Assembly: GCA_025403435.1 (NCBI GenBank)
Contig: CM046333.1
Span: forward strand, 30,097,453-30,161,452
Direction: 5' to 3'
DNA: 64,000 nucleotides
Source: Artocarpus heterophyllus
Taxonomy: Eukaryota > Streptophyta > Magnoliopsida > Rosales > Moraceae
Shown here: piece after piece, positions 37,324-48,126 of the stretch
How the letters are laid out: the number at the start of each line of letters is the position of its first letter
Position numbering within the stretch: position 1 is the stretch's first letter
Notes under the pieces: generated by a model
Told to the model about the DNA's origin: nothing
Databases searched by the model: none
The model's input: the letters and a program-made list of their open reading frames with translations, nothing else
Translations under genes and position numbers: made by a program

Positions 37324-37540
37324 GCAGGCTCATCCCATCCATCTTTCTCCAACCCATTACCAAATTTTCACCATTCCAAACCAATCCCATTAAAGCACCA
37401 TTAGATCTTCTCTCTTCCTCTTTTTTTTCCTCTTCACTCTTTCATCATCACAATTTGACCAAAAGTCACACCCCTTCTTCCCTCTTTTCCTCCTCCTCTC
37501 CACTTTTCTTCGTCCTTCATTTTCACTCCACTTGGAATAA

Positions 37541-37562
37541 TCTCTCTCTCTCTCTCTCTCTA
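37541..37562 (+). repeat. (CT)n microsatellite in probable KAO leader
   Basis: About eleven TC units within a ~230-base pyrimidine-rich tract (37400-37565). CT-rich leaders are common in plant genes, and such tracts can bind GAGA-type factors. Confidence 0.7.
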
Positions 37563-37763
37563 TCTACTTGTCCATGTCCTTTTGAGCATGCAAAAGCTAT
37601 AGATACAAGGGCATATATAGAAAAACAGTAATACATGTATATTTATATATAGGGGGTGCTTGTTTGTTAGCAAGACTAATCAGTATCACAATCAGTCACA
37701 AATCAATCAATCAAACAAGAGAGTAGTACAAGAAGAGAGATTCGGGATTTCTTTTGGGTATTA

Positions 37764-40700
37764 ATGGAATTGGAGTTTGGTTCAGTGGTCTTGGCATTGT
37801 TGAGCTGTGGTTGTGTTGTGGTTCTGAAATGGCTTCTGAGGAATGTGAATTGGTGGCTTTATGAAACCAAGTTGGGTGATAAGCAACACTCTCTCCCACC
37901 AGGTGATTTGGGTTGGCCTTTTATTGGGAACATGTGGTCCTTCCTCAGAGCCTTCAAGTCCTCTAATCCCGACTTTTTCATTTCTTCATTTGTTTCCAGG
38001 TACAATAGCAGATCTTTCTCTCTCTAGAAACTTAACAAACTTATACATCTATACATCTATATATATACATATATTATAAGTCTCTTTTGTATTTTTGCCG
38101 CTGGTTATGTTTGTGCTTGTGTCTGTGTCTGTGTCTGTGTCTGTGTCTTCCATGTACCTTAGTGGGCTCGGAATCAAGGGAGATCATTTATGCTCTAAAC
38201 TGGGCTTTTTTGTCATTTTAACTGTCACATAATCCAATTTTATATCATCCTTCTCTCTCTCTTTCACTCACACAAACAAATTTACACATGTTTCATTATA
38301 TTAATGTTACAACTTATGTGCTGGATCAAGGTTTTTGTATTCATTACCAAAAACAAAAAAAAATTTGGTTTGTATTGTTTTATAATTGGATATAATATAT
38401 ATTGTGCGTACAGAAAATGACATTCTGTAATCAGTGAACCGAATACCTCTTTTTTCATCGTTAAAAAACGAACAACCAAATTCATACTAGTGGACAAAGT
38501 TTGTTTTTCTGTTCATTCCAAAATCCTTTGATTCTATTGCTCTGGATGTCTCATCGGCATGTGGGTCCTACCTAATATTGGTCCAAAGTGGTTTGGAAGG
38601 CCTCATTCTCGTGGTAATCGTAGCATCTGTTTGGTAAATAGATTTTAATTGTTAGATTATTTTGATTTGAATTGTACGATTTAAATTTTGTGATTTTAAT
38701 TACTATTTGAATTAACGTTTGGATGCACATTTAAAATGTTAATCTAAATATGGAATAAAATTGAAATTTGTATTTAGATCAATAGTGAAAAAAGTTTTTG
38801 ATTAATTAACAAATCTAGCAATATCTTCATGTTGATGTTATTAAAAAATATGTAATATGGATTATGATTTATTTTTCTCTTTATTAGGAATATAATAAAA
38901 CAAGAATCATCTCAATCGGGTATCAAATGAAAAAGATATTTGTTTCCACAAATAAAGGAGAGAGAATATGGAATTTTATTGTAGCAAACTAATATGAGTC
39001 TAAAAAGTTTGAGAGGGAGTAGAACTTTAAAAACTTTCATTTAAAGAATTTGTGTGATTTGAATTTTAAGAGAAGCAAACATCTATTTAAAGGATTCTTT
39101 AGACTTAGCTCAAAGAGTTAGCATAATACCCCAAATAAACGGGCCGTGGTGGACCATATGCATATAAATATATCGATACATGTCTTAAACACAGATTGTA
39201 GTTGTGGGATAATATAGAAAACAATTTCTAGTGGATTAACTGAGAGTTCCTAAGTTCTCCTTCAATTTGAAGCAAAGAATAAAGTAGTAGTCATAATAAT
39301 AGAATAAATGGTTCTGTTTTTATGGGGTGAGACGGGATTATTTTAAATTTCCATACATGGGATTTGACATTTTTCTTTTTTCAATTTTAAATTTGGCTTT
39401 TGCACCATTGGCCTCAAGCTTGTGACATCTGTATGACTAAGAATAAGTACGCCTTTAATGCAACCAATTTATTTTGTTCTATAATGCAAAAGGGGTGCCC
39501 TTTACTAGAAGTAGATAGCATAGAAATGCAACATATACACACACACACACACACACATATATAACCTGGTAATGTTGTGGTCCTGGACCTATTTGATTAG
39601 AGGTGTGGAGGAATCTTTGTAGAAATACTGCTTTGACACAATATTAGATAAATATCTGTTATGCTTATGCTTATGCTTTTCTTTTCTTTTTTTGTTTTTT
39701 CCATTTTTTATGTCACTTAATTCAATATAGCAGAGGCAATAATCATCAATTGCAAGCTGTTACCTATTTGTAACTGGATTCTCCACTCTTTCCTTCGCTG
39801 AACTTCGCCCTTATTTGAGTATTTTTCTTCACTTTTGTCTTTGGAATTTCTAAGTGTCTCTCCTCAAATGATACAAAAAGATTTTGATTTTTTTAAAACG
39901 TATAATAATTCAACATTGTCTGCTAGCTGACCTGTATAATGCATTTGATGGTTATGAAAAATGGTAAGAAAAGAAGGGGGAAACTGAATGGCAAACATTT
40001 AACCACTGTATAAATTATTAGCAGCTGACATATCTACTGGAGGTGATTGAGATGTTTCTAATATGTCCTGCTTTTGGAAGACATGAATTTAATGTATAAA
40101 TTTAGAAATCTATGATTCCCTTATCTCATCCCAAGATGCTCAATAATTCATCTACGTTTTCAAGAGCAGATGAAAATAACTGTCAAAAACAAACATTTAT
40201 TGTGTGTTTTAGGTATGGACGTACAGGAATGTACAAGTCCTTCATGTTCGGGAACCCAAGTATCATTGTCACGACACCAGAAACATGCAGGCGAGTGTTG
40301 ATGGACGATGAATCATTTAAGCCAGGCTGGCCTGTTTCAACCGTGGAACTCATCGGGAAGAAGTCGTTCGTTGGCATTTCCTATGAAGAACACAAGCGTC
40401 TGAGGAAGTTAACCGCTGCTCCAGTGAATGGCCATGAAGCATTGTCCATTTATATTCAATACATTGAGGAGAATGTAGTTTCTTCCTTGAAAAAATGGTC
40501 TACCATGGGACAAATAGAGTTCTTGACACAAGTCCGAAAACTCACTTTCAGGATCATCATGTACATCTTTCTAAGCACAGAGAGCGAGTCAGTCATGGAG
40601 GCCTTGGAGAAAGAATATACCGCACTTAATTATGGAGTAAGAGCCATGGCAATTAACATTCCGGGATTTGCTTACCATAGAGCACTCAAGGTGAGGCTTT

Positions 40701-42420
40701 TTACTTTTCAATTTGTACTTCTACTAACAAGATTTTTTATTGCTATGCTACATGTAGAAAGAAAATAAAGCTTAAAATTTAAACGGATTGCAAAAGACTT
40801 ATGGGACTTGACATTTGAGAATATATTGTAGTTTCTTTTAAATGTGATTCATCCATTAGTATCTGATGTGAATTCTAATTCCAGGCAAGGAAAAATCTTG
40901 TATCTGTGTTTCAATCCATCGTGGATGAGCGAAGATCTCAGCAGAGGAAGGGCAACTTAAGCTGGACAAAGAAGAAAGATATGATGGATGCTTTGCTGGA
41001 TGTTGAAGATGAAAATGGCAGAAAATTAAGTGATGAGGAGATTATAGATGTTTTGTTGATGTACTTGAATGCAGGCCATGAATCTTCTGGCCACATCATG
41101 ATGTGGGCTGTTGTTTTCCTTCAAAAACACCCAGAGATTTTACAAAAAGCCAAGGTTCTTAATTTAAACAGCACCCCCCCTCTCTCCCCCCCCCCACAAA
41201 AAAAAAAAAAAAAAGGTTGCATAGCTTGGCCAATCATATTTTATGAGTACGTTTATCTTTTTTCCCAACAATCAAAATGTGCTTTTGAATCATGCTGGGC
41301 TGCAGGAAGAGCAAGAAGAGATTATAAAAAAGAGGCTACCTACACAGAATGGCTTAAGCCTTAAGGAAATTCGAGAAATGGACTACCTTTCTAAGGTATT
41401 TTCCTCTCCGAATATCAATTCTGTTTCAATTTCAGCCACTATGTGTCATGGCTCTTAACATTTTTCTTCTCTACTTTATTAGGTGGTTGACGAAACACTT
41501 CGTGTGGTGACATTCTCACTCACAGTGTTCCGAGAGGCAAAACAAGATGTCCAAGTAACTGGTTAGTCAATATTCTACATTTTCCGTTTAATGATTCTTT
41601 GATACGACCCTATGGTTAAACTGTGCTGTATTTATATTTTTGAGTAACAGCACGTGTGATTTTGCATTCATTTCTTAATAAATGCGTAATAACTATTTTT
41701 GTTATACGTAAATTTGTGAAGTTAAGATGTTGGAAAAAATTTAGTGAACCACAAGTATTTAGTGATGAAATGGGTTAACTTCCAGGTTACACCATCCCCA
41801 AGGGTTGGAAAGTTCTGGTCTGGTTTAGAAATGTTCATTTAGATCCAGAAATCTATCCTAATCCACAAGAATTTAATCCTTCCAGATGGGATGTAAGTTA
41901 ATTTTATTTTCCTTTTATTGTTAAGATTATAAATTTTGCTCTTGTATCTGCATTACTATCTCATAAATATTTTAGCCTTGACCAGAATTGTTCACATTCT
42001 TTATGATGGCACAGAAGTACACACCAAAAGCTGGATCTTTCCTTCCCTTTGGAGCAGGTAGCAGGTTATGCCCTGGAAATGATCTAGCTAAACTGGAAAT
42101 CTCGATTTTCCTTCATCACTTTCTCCTCAATTATCGGTTAGTCATCATCAAATGTTTTATCATGCATTTAATTGATATTGTTTATGTTCACACAAAATAC
42201 AATTTAAAACCCCTGAAAATCATATGCTAATTATAAGCCAACAAGGGACGCTTTTTGGTTTCTCTAGTACACAAGCATTTGCAAATGTTTGCCACTTCTA
42301 ATGCAATCTGGTGTTGCGTACAGGTTAAAGCAGGCTAACCCCGACTGTCCGTTAATGTACTTGCCGCATTCACGGCCCAAAGACAATTGCTTGGCAAGAG
42401 TTGAGAAATGCACACCTTGA
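37764..42420 (+). CDS. KAO: Ent-kaurenoic acid oxidase, cytochrome P450 CYP88A
   Basis: KAO is an ER-bound P450 that carries out the three oxidations from ent-kaurenoic acid to GA12 in gibberellin synthesis. Exons: 37764-37999, 40213-40690, 40885-41154, 41306-41395, 41483-41561, 41786-41892, 42015-42136, 42324-42420; all introns are GT-AG. The 1479-base frame is unbroken and gives 492 residues, the usual KAO length. Seen: N-terminal membrane anchor (about 6-24), proline hinge [12 protein letters not shown] (45-56), I-helix AGHESS (301-306), ExxR (E362-R365), FNPSRW of the PERF region (414-419), and heme loop [10 protein letters not shown] (432-441) with Cys439 as iron ligand. Blocks such as FKPGWP and [12 protein letters not shown] are typical of CYP88A. 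The start ATG follows a CT-rich leader and gives the expected anchor. CYP88D-type triterpene oxidases are relatives, but the close collinear match to KAO makes this unlikely. It is the only intact host gene in the window. Confidence 0.95.
38118..38147 (+). repeat. TGTGTC hexanucleotide repeat in intron 1
   Basis: About five near-perfect TGTGTC units, a likely length-variable marker. Confidence 0.75.
38625..39095. mobile_element. Possible degenerate MITE in KAO intron 1
   Basis: The left end ATCTGTTTGGTAAATAG and the reverse complement of the right end, AGATGTTTGCTTCTCTTA, share a GTTTG-type inverted repeat, with AT-rich sequence and repeated ATTTGAATT strings between. The ends are too diverged to fix a target duplication. 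Confidence 0.3.
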
Positions 42421-44215
42421 TAGACATGAGGGAAAAGAGAGAGGAGAAAGTAGCAATGGCAGCTCATTATTCAAGCGGAGGTATTGAGAGAATAGAAAGA
42501 TTTCTTTTGTCTTAATTTTAGGCACTTTATGATGGTCAAATCTATAGTCAAAGACGGTTGTGTTGTTCCAATTACATTTGTTATAATAAGCTATTTCCAA
42601 AGCCTCATTACCTCATCTTAGCTTGTTTTTTGTTTCCGCTGAAAGTGGCATAAAAAAAGTCATATATGGGCGTCCTTGTGAATGCTTCATTTGCATCTTC
42701 ATAAAAAATAAAATAAAATAAAATAAAAAGGGGAAAGAATATCGCATTTCAATAGAGTAAGATAAAATATTGGAGTAAGCATTTATGGGCAAGCAATAAA
42801 ACAAAATACTATCAAGCTTCCATGAGAAAAGGTGTTATCTAATTGTCTTTATCTCTCTTTCTTAAAAATTGTGGTCCCTTTGAATTTGTTAGAATGTGGG
42901 TTTTACATAGGACAATACAAAGGACATTCACCAACAATGCTTTTACCAAAATGCATGCCAAGACATGCCTGTAAGAAGGTAAGCCTCCATATTTTTTGAG
43001 AACATAGACATTAGGGTTAATTGAGTTTGGAATATTTAATAAAATACAAGCAAAAATCCCACCAAAGATGTGGTGGGGCAAGAAAAACACGAGGGAATTT
43101 AAACAGTCCACGCATGGTCTGCAGTTCCCACAACAAAGCAGACCATGTTGTTGCTCATTTCCCTCCGTCGACCAAAATCCAAAACCCACTAGATTTTTCA
43201 TCCTTCGATAGTGTGAATTCCCTTAAAAAATGACTGCAAAATGTTTTTAAGAAAATCCTCGACCTCCTAAAAATATATTGCAAGCATAATTGCAAGACTT
43301 GATAGATAGAACAAACAATGTTTAGTACGTATAGAGCACGTTAACGGTATCGTGTGCAAACAATAACCAAATATAAAAACTGTATGAACTAAAAGTGCGG
43401 AAATTAAAGAGACGAACACATTGATATATGGTTTTTTGGGGTGGCCAAAACCCTTGCTAAAAAAACACCACAGGTGTTACTTATACTAGATATAAGAATG
43501 ATCCACTGTATTGAATTATGGTAAAATTTGGAATTACAAAAGTTTTTAGAATCACAAAAGTGCTTAGAATCTATGCCAACTTGGAATCTATGATACTCCA
43601 ACGGCTCATCCTCCTTTAGACTCCTCGTTCTACTCCAAACCATCTTTGCTCGCCTTTTATCCAATCGACGTATTCTGAGTGTTCAATCCACGAACAACCC
43701 TCCTCAGACTTTCTAGATTGGAATGAATGCACTAAAGCAACATAGGGTTGAGAGTAATATGTTAAAGTCTAAAAACACAAAGGTCGTTCATTCATGTTTT
43801 CTCTCACTTTAAAGCTCTTACTCAGAAGTCACAAGTCAACCTCATTAAATAAGCAAAACCTCGGCATGGAAAGTGTTTAGATACATCCACTAAATCCTAA
43901 GATCATATCCTAAATGATCCAATGTGAAATTTGAATTCAGTAGCTGAAAATGTGAAAGACTTGCGTTGGAAAAAAATTCTGAAAATGGACATGCAAAAAG
44001 TGTGTGATCCTCTTGGGTATTGCCATGTGGGCAATTTTTGTGCACTGTATCTATGCATTGGCGAAAAACTACAATTTGGATTTAAAACTGCAAACAAAAT
44101 CTGTTCGTTTATTCACTTACATCTCGAATAGAATTTGAACTTGTCAGAGAAAATCTTTGTAGAAACTCACATATTGAATAAAGTCAATTGATTAATGAAT
44201 CTAGACACAATTAAG
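42421..44215. other. KAO 3' flank, no further gene recognised
   Basis: Directly after the stop is a probable 3' UTR with T-rich sequence and an AATAAG near-upstream-type signal at 42585-42590. An (AAAAT)n microsatellite lies at about 42711-42730. From about 43380 to 44210 the sequence (…ATTGATATATGGTTTTTTGG…GGCCAAAACCC) resembles diverged retroelement sequence, but I could not define ends. Open frames at 42839-43201 minus and 43021-43233 plus overlap each other and lack motifs. Confidence 0.4.
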
Positions 44216-45779
44216 TGTTAGGTTAGATGCCCTTAAAGCATATGATGTTTATTGTAATGGACGTATTTATAAATAAATAATGTGAGTTTTTTATTATATT
44301 TGTGTCCATGTTTTTGAATACTTTATTAATTATATGTGTGACCTTAGATATTGTATATAAGTGTTATATGTAAGAAGATAATATTTATGGATGATAATTA
44401 AAATAGTAAATAGCATAAAATTAATTTTTATAATTAATTATTTAATTAAAGTATGAAATTTTTAATTGAGTGTTACTAGTGCATGTTATTTTGTATTACG
44501 AATGGAATGGTCTTATCTGATGGAATCCATTCCTTCTTTAAGGAGAAGCAGATAAATAATTTTTTTGAGAATTGATTCCAGTCTTAAATAATAAATGCGC
44601 TCAATTCATGATTAAGTTCATGAATTTATTATTCATTAGAGAATCAAGAGCACTCAAGGATAAAGATATAATTAGGAAGATTAGCAGATTTTACCTAACT
44701 CTAATTATGAATTATTTATGAAGGATCAATTTATATATAATGATTATAATTCTTTGAATGAATTATATGTATGATTTTCAAGAATGCAATTCTAAGTTTT
44801 TAGTGGAGTAACTTTGAAATTAATAAAATTTATAAATTAATTAAGATGTAATTAATTATTAATTTTATTGAAGCTTGAATTATAAGTGCATAGTTTCCCA
44901 TGCCATCTTTGTAATTTATTTGAACTTACAGGTAATGAATTAATATATTATTAAATTAATATACACTCTAAAAATTAAATATTGTGATTATTTAATTGGA
45001 TAACAAAGTGTCGATGGGCCGTATAATATAGGCATATTATGCAGGGATTTATCTTTGTTCTAGGCTTCCTTATTTTTCCCATTTTTTTTATTTTAAAAAG
45101 GAAGGGTTTTTTAATTATTATTATCGTGAATGGCCCATTGAGCTGTTACACATAAGAGGCAATGCACTCGGCCAATTCATGGATATAATGTACAACAAGT
45201 TGATGATTTTTTCAATAAAAAAGGACAATGTTTTTAAATAATAATATAAGAGAGTTTAATGTGTTTATTTTTATTTTTTTAAATAAGATAAAAAAGATGG
45301 AGATAAGGTTCAGTTTTATTTTGAATAAATCTGAATCAACATAAAACTCTTCCTATGCATCTATAAATAGGTGTCTAAGAGTTTTTAATAATTCCAATTC
45401 CAATTCTAATCCTAATTCTCTTTTTCATTTTCAGGGAGAGAAAGCCTAGAGAGAACTATTCTCCATAGCCACTCTTTGGTTTGCCATGTGTTGAGTACAA
45501 ATCAAGGACTTGAGTGTGTGATTTCTTCCCATAAACCGTAGACGCCCTTGCATCCATTCAAGTAATCAAAGACTAGGCATGAAATATCTAAGATGTCAAA
45601 GAGTTGAAGTTATCATTCCTAATCATTTCAAGAGGTATGTTATTTGTTTATATTTATATATTAATTGTATATTAATTAATATAACTATAAAGTATGACCA
45701 AAAGTTTTATGAAAATTTTTTGTTATACATGGTTCTACAACTTCTGCTATTTTTAATGTTTTCAATTTTAAGACCAACA
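44216..45779 (+). repeat. 5' LTR of C (1.56 kb)
   Basis: Starts TGTTAGGTTAGATGCCCTTA and ends AAGACCAACA, directly followed by the primer binding site. TATA box TATAAATAG at 45362-45370. The preceding pentamer is TTAAG; the partner duplication is not in the window. Confidence 0.85.
45362..45370 (+). promoter_or_regulatory. TATA box of C LTR
   Basis: TATAAATAG lies about 410 bases before the LTR end, where the promoter of a copia LTR is expected. Confidence 0.6.
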
Positions 45780-45780
45780 A

Positions 45781-45792
45781 TTGGTATCAGAG
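45781..45792 (+). promoter_or_regulatory. Primer binding site of C
   Basis: TTGGTATCAGAG, a perfect match to the usual initiator tRNA-Met primer site, two bases after the LTR end. Confidence 0.9.
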
Positions 45793-46085
45793 AAGGTTAT
45801 AGCGTATACTAATTAATACATGATTATGAGATAATCAAATTAGTATGAAATTTTTAGGAATGCATACTATACCTACGATGTATTATTTATGTATGAGTGT
45901 TTTTATTTTTTAGTTTTTATTTATATGATGAATCACCTATTATTTATTGGGCTTGCAACATGATTGTTGCTCCATAACAGGCCTAAATTTTTGGATAAAT
46001 TGCCAAGGTTCACTTAGCAGCATTTGGCACTGCAGCTGGGTGTAACCCAAAACTTGTTGTTCAACAACATTGATGCGTAACTAAG
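45793..46085 (+). other. Leader of C, part before A3
   Basis: Untranslated leader of element C, ending in the target duplication CTAAG (46081-46085) made by insertion of A3. The leader continues at 54934. Confidence 0.75.
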
Positions 46086-48112
46086 TGTTAGAAAAATAAT
46101 ATGCAATGAAATTTAAAAATTTTTTATACCAGAGTATTTTCAAAAACACAAGTTTGAAACACTATATGCATAATTAACCAGATCTTACTAACCTCATAAA
46201 TGCATAAAAGCTCCCGCAATCAGTGAAGAGTATAACATTTCAAAAGAGCCTCAATCAACTGGTCATCTTTGCTATTCTCTATCCATGATCGGAATGCGTG
46301 TGGGCGTACATCGTTCAGCTTTTTCCCGATGACTCTCTTTCCAACCAATTGAGAAAACCCAAAGCTGTAGTTCGTGATGTGTAAACGATAGCTCTTAGGG
46401 AGTTACAAGTCTCACCAGCAGAGTCTCACTCTTAATCCGCAATTGATCTAAATAAACAATGAGACTCACTTTCTTTTATAGAGGTTGGACCCAGGATTAG
46501 TCCTTATCAGATAAGGCTTTGAAAATTTGAATCAAAATCAAATCAGTATCAATACCAGATAAAATTAGCATAAAAACGCGTGATCTTTTTATCGCTTGAT
46601 CGACAGGCCGAGCTGGTAGATCGATATGCCGAACTTGCTCCACCAGCAAGTCAAACTTAAAGATCGGCCTGTCAAACTTTCGATAAATGATCCTTGTGGA
46701 TCTTTATTTCCCACCTAAGATTCTTAGGATAAAGCTTCAGTTTTAATTCAAATAACATAAAAGAGAAGTTATCTGATTAAAACAGTTATATCTAGATAAT
46801 CTATAAGAAAATAAATAATCTTGATAATTAAACAAGTTTATCTTGAATTAATTTATTCAAAATTAATCCAACCGATAAACATGCATGAATTATCTAATCC
46901 CAATAATTCAACAAGTTTATCTTGAATTAATTTATTCAAAATTAATCCAATCGATAAACAGATATGAATTGTCTGATCCTATTGAATTTTCAACTAATTT
47001 GATAATTTGACATAAGTCCCTAATTATTGGAAAAGCACGCTGCATGATTACAGGATTTTTTATGAGCTAGCAAAGGGGACACGATAGACCTATATAGTTC
47101 AAGCTTTCGATAATTATGAAACTCAATATCCTAGATATACATTTCATAATTATCAACTTCAACGCTACTCCACTGAAAGCTTAGAGTTGCACTTTCAAAC
47201 TATATAGAATTACGAAACCCGTATAGCTAAGTCTCCATGACATATCCTAATGTATCGTATTCCCATAGGATTATCTATAATCGGCTTAAGGACAAGTTTT
47301 GTCTTACCTTCCGGATTATTTTTCTCTTATGTTCCATTATCTCATTATTAGAAAACTTACCGTCCAAAGATGGTATACTATTCGATTACACCTATGTATC
47401 CAAATGGTTGAGCGCTCTAGTTTTTCAATTATGGAATAACTCATATAAGAGGATATCTCCACTCCTAAAGAGGAGCTATGGATTCCATATATATGAATAA
47501 TAAGTCTACGTTATCAAGAGTCATGCATCTAACATACCGGTATGCGTACCACTATTAAAATGTGGATGCACCCTTTGGTATATCAAAAGACACAAATCAA
47601 GACAATGTGCCCACTATTCATCTTAGGATTAAGATACAATGCATATGATTGTCTAAAGTGAATCGATTTGCTGAGACAGAATTATTAATCCAAATTAATT
47701 CACTTTATATCTCGATCCAACACATCGTCACCTATGACAATGTGTCAATTTTTTTTCATCTGTAGAGTCCATCACCAATGGCCAAGACAAACTATCTCTT
47801 ATGAGGGATATAGACAACATAACAATCTTTGCATGAATAAAGTGCCCAACTTTGTTGCTTCAATTGTGAATCTTATGATTTAGACCGTTCCCTTAAGAAT
47901 CGTGTCTTCCACATAATCTGTCCATCATATGCCCAATTCTTGAACGTTTAGATCGACAATCTCAGACTTTTATTTACTTAATATACATTCAACAAACATG
48001 AACGTAAAGAGGACAAGATTTGGTATATATAAATAATAAATAAATTCTTTATTGATAAAAATATCTCCAAAATATATTACATTTTTACTCCCTATGGAAT
48101 ACATGTCTAACA
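46086..48112 (-). repeat. 3' LTR of A3 (full length, ~2.03 kb)
   Basis: Collinear with the LTRs of A1, A2 and A4. GCCGAGC/GCCGAAC motifs are clustered at 46590-46690. The polypurine tract follows at 48113. Confidence 0.9.
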
Positions 48113-48123
48113 ATCTCCCACTT
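48113..48123 (-). promoter_or_regulatory. Polypurine tract of A3
   Basis: The reverse complement reads AAGTGGGAGAT beside the 3' LTR. Confidence 0.7.
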
Positions 48124-48126
48124 GCA

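Larger units (their letters stand above)
38000..40212 (+). other. Intron 1 of KAO (2.2 kb)
   Basis: GT donor at 38000 and AG acceptor at 40211-40212. Much longer than the other introns (about 87-224 bases). It contains a TGTGTC repeat (38118-38147), a possible degenerate MITE (about 38625-39095), a (CA)n tract (about 39537-39557) and otherwise AT-rich sequence. No coding sequence is seen. Confidence 0.85.

Noticed and set aside
40112..40212. Upstream in-frame ATG at 40112 as an alternative KAO start
   Set aside because: It is in intron 1 just before the exon 2 acceptor; using it would drop the membrane anchor and proline hinge present in exon 1.
41155..41305. Read-through of intron 3 (open frame to 41364)
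   Set aside because: The frame is open only through the homopolymer tracts; splicing 41154 to 41306 restores the conserved KAK-EEQEEII junction of KAO proteins.
42839..43201. 120-codon minus frame downstream of KAO
   Set aside because: No recognisable domain, overlaps another open frame (43021-43233 plus), no splice or promoter context.
45781..45792. TGGTATCAGAG strings as tRNA genes
   Set aside because: At 45781 and 59921 they are primer binding sites next to LTR ends; no cloverleaf can be formed around them.
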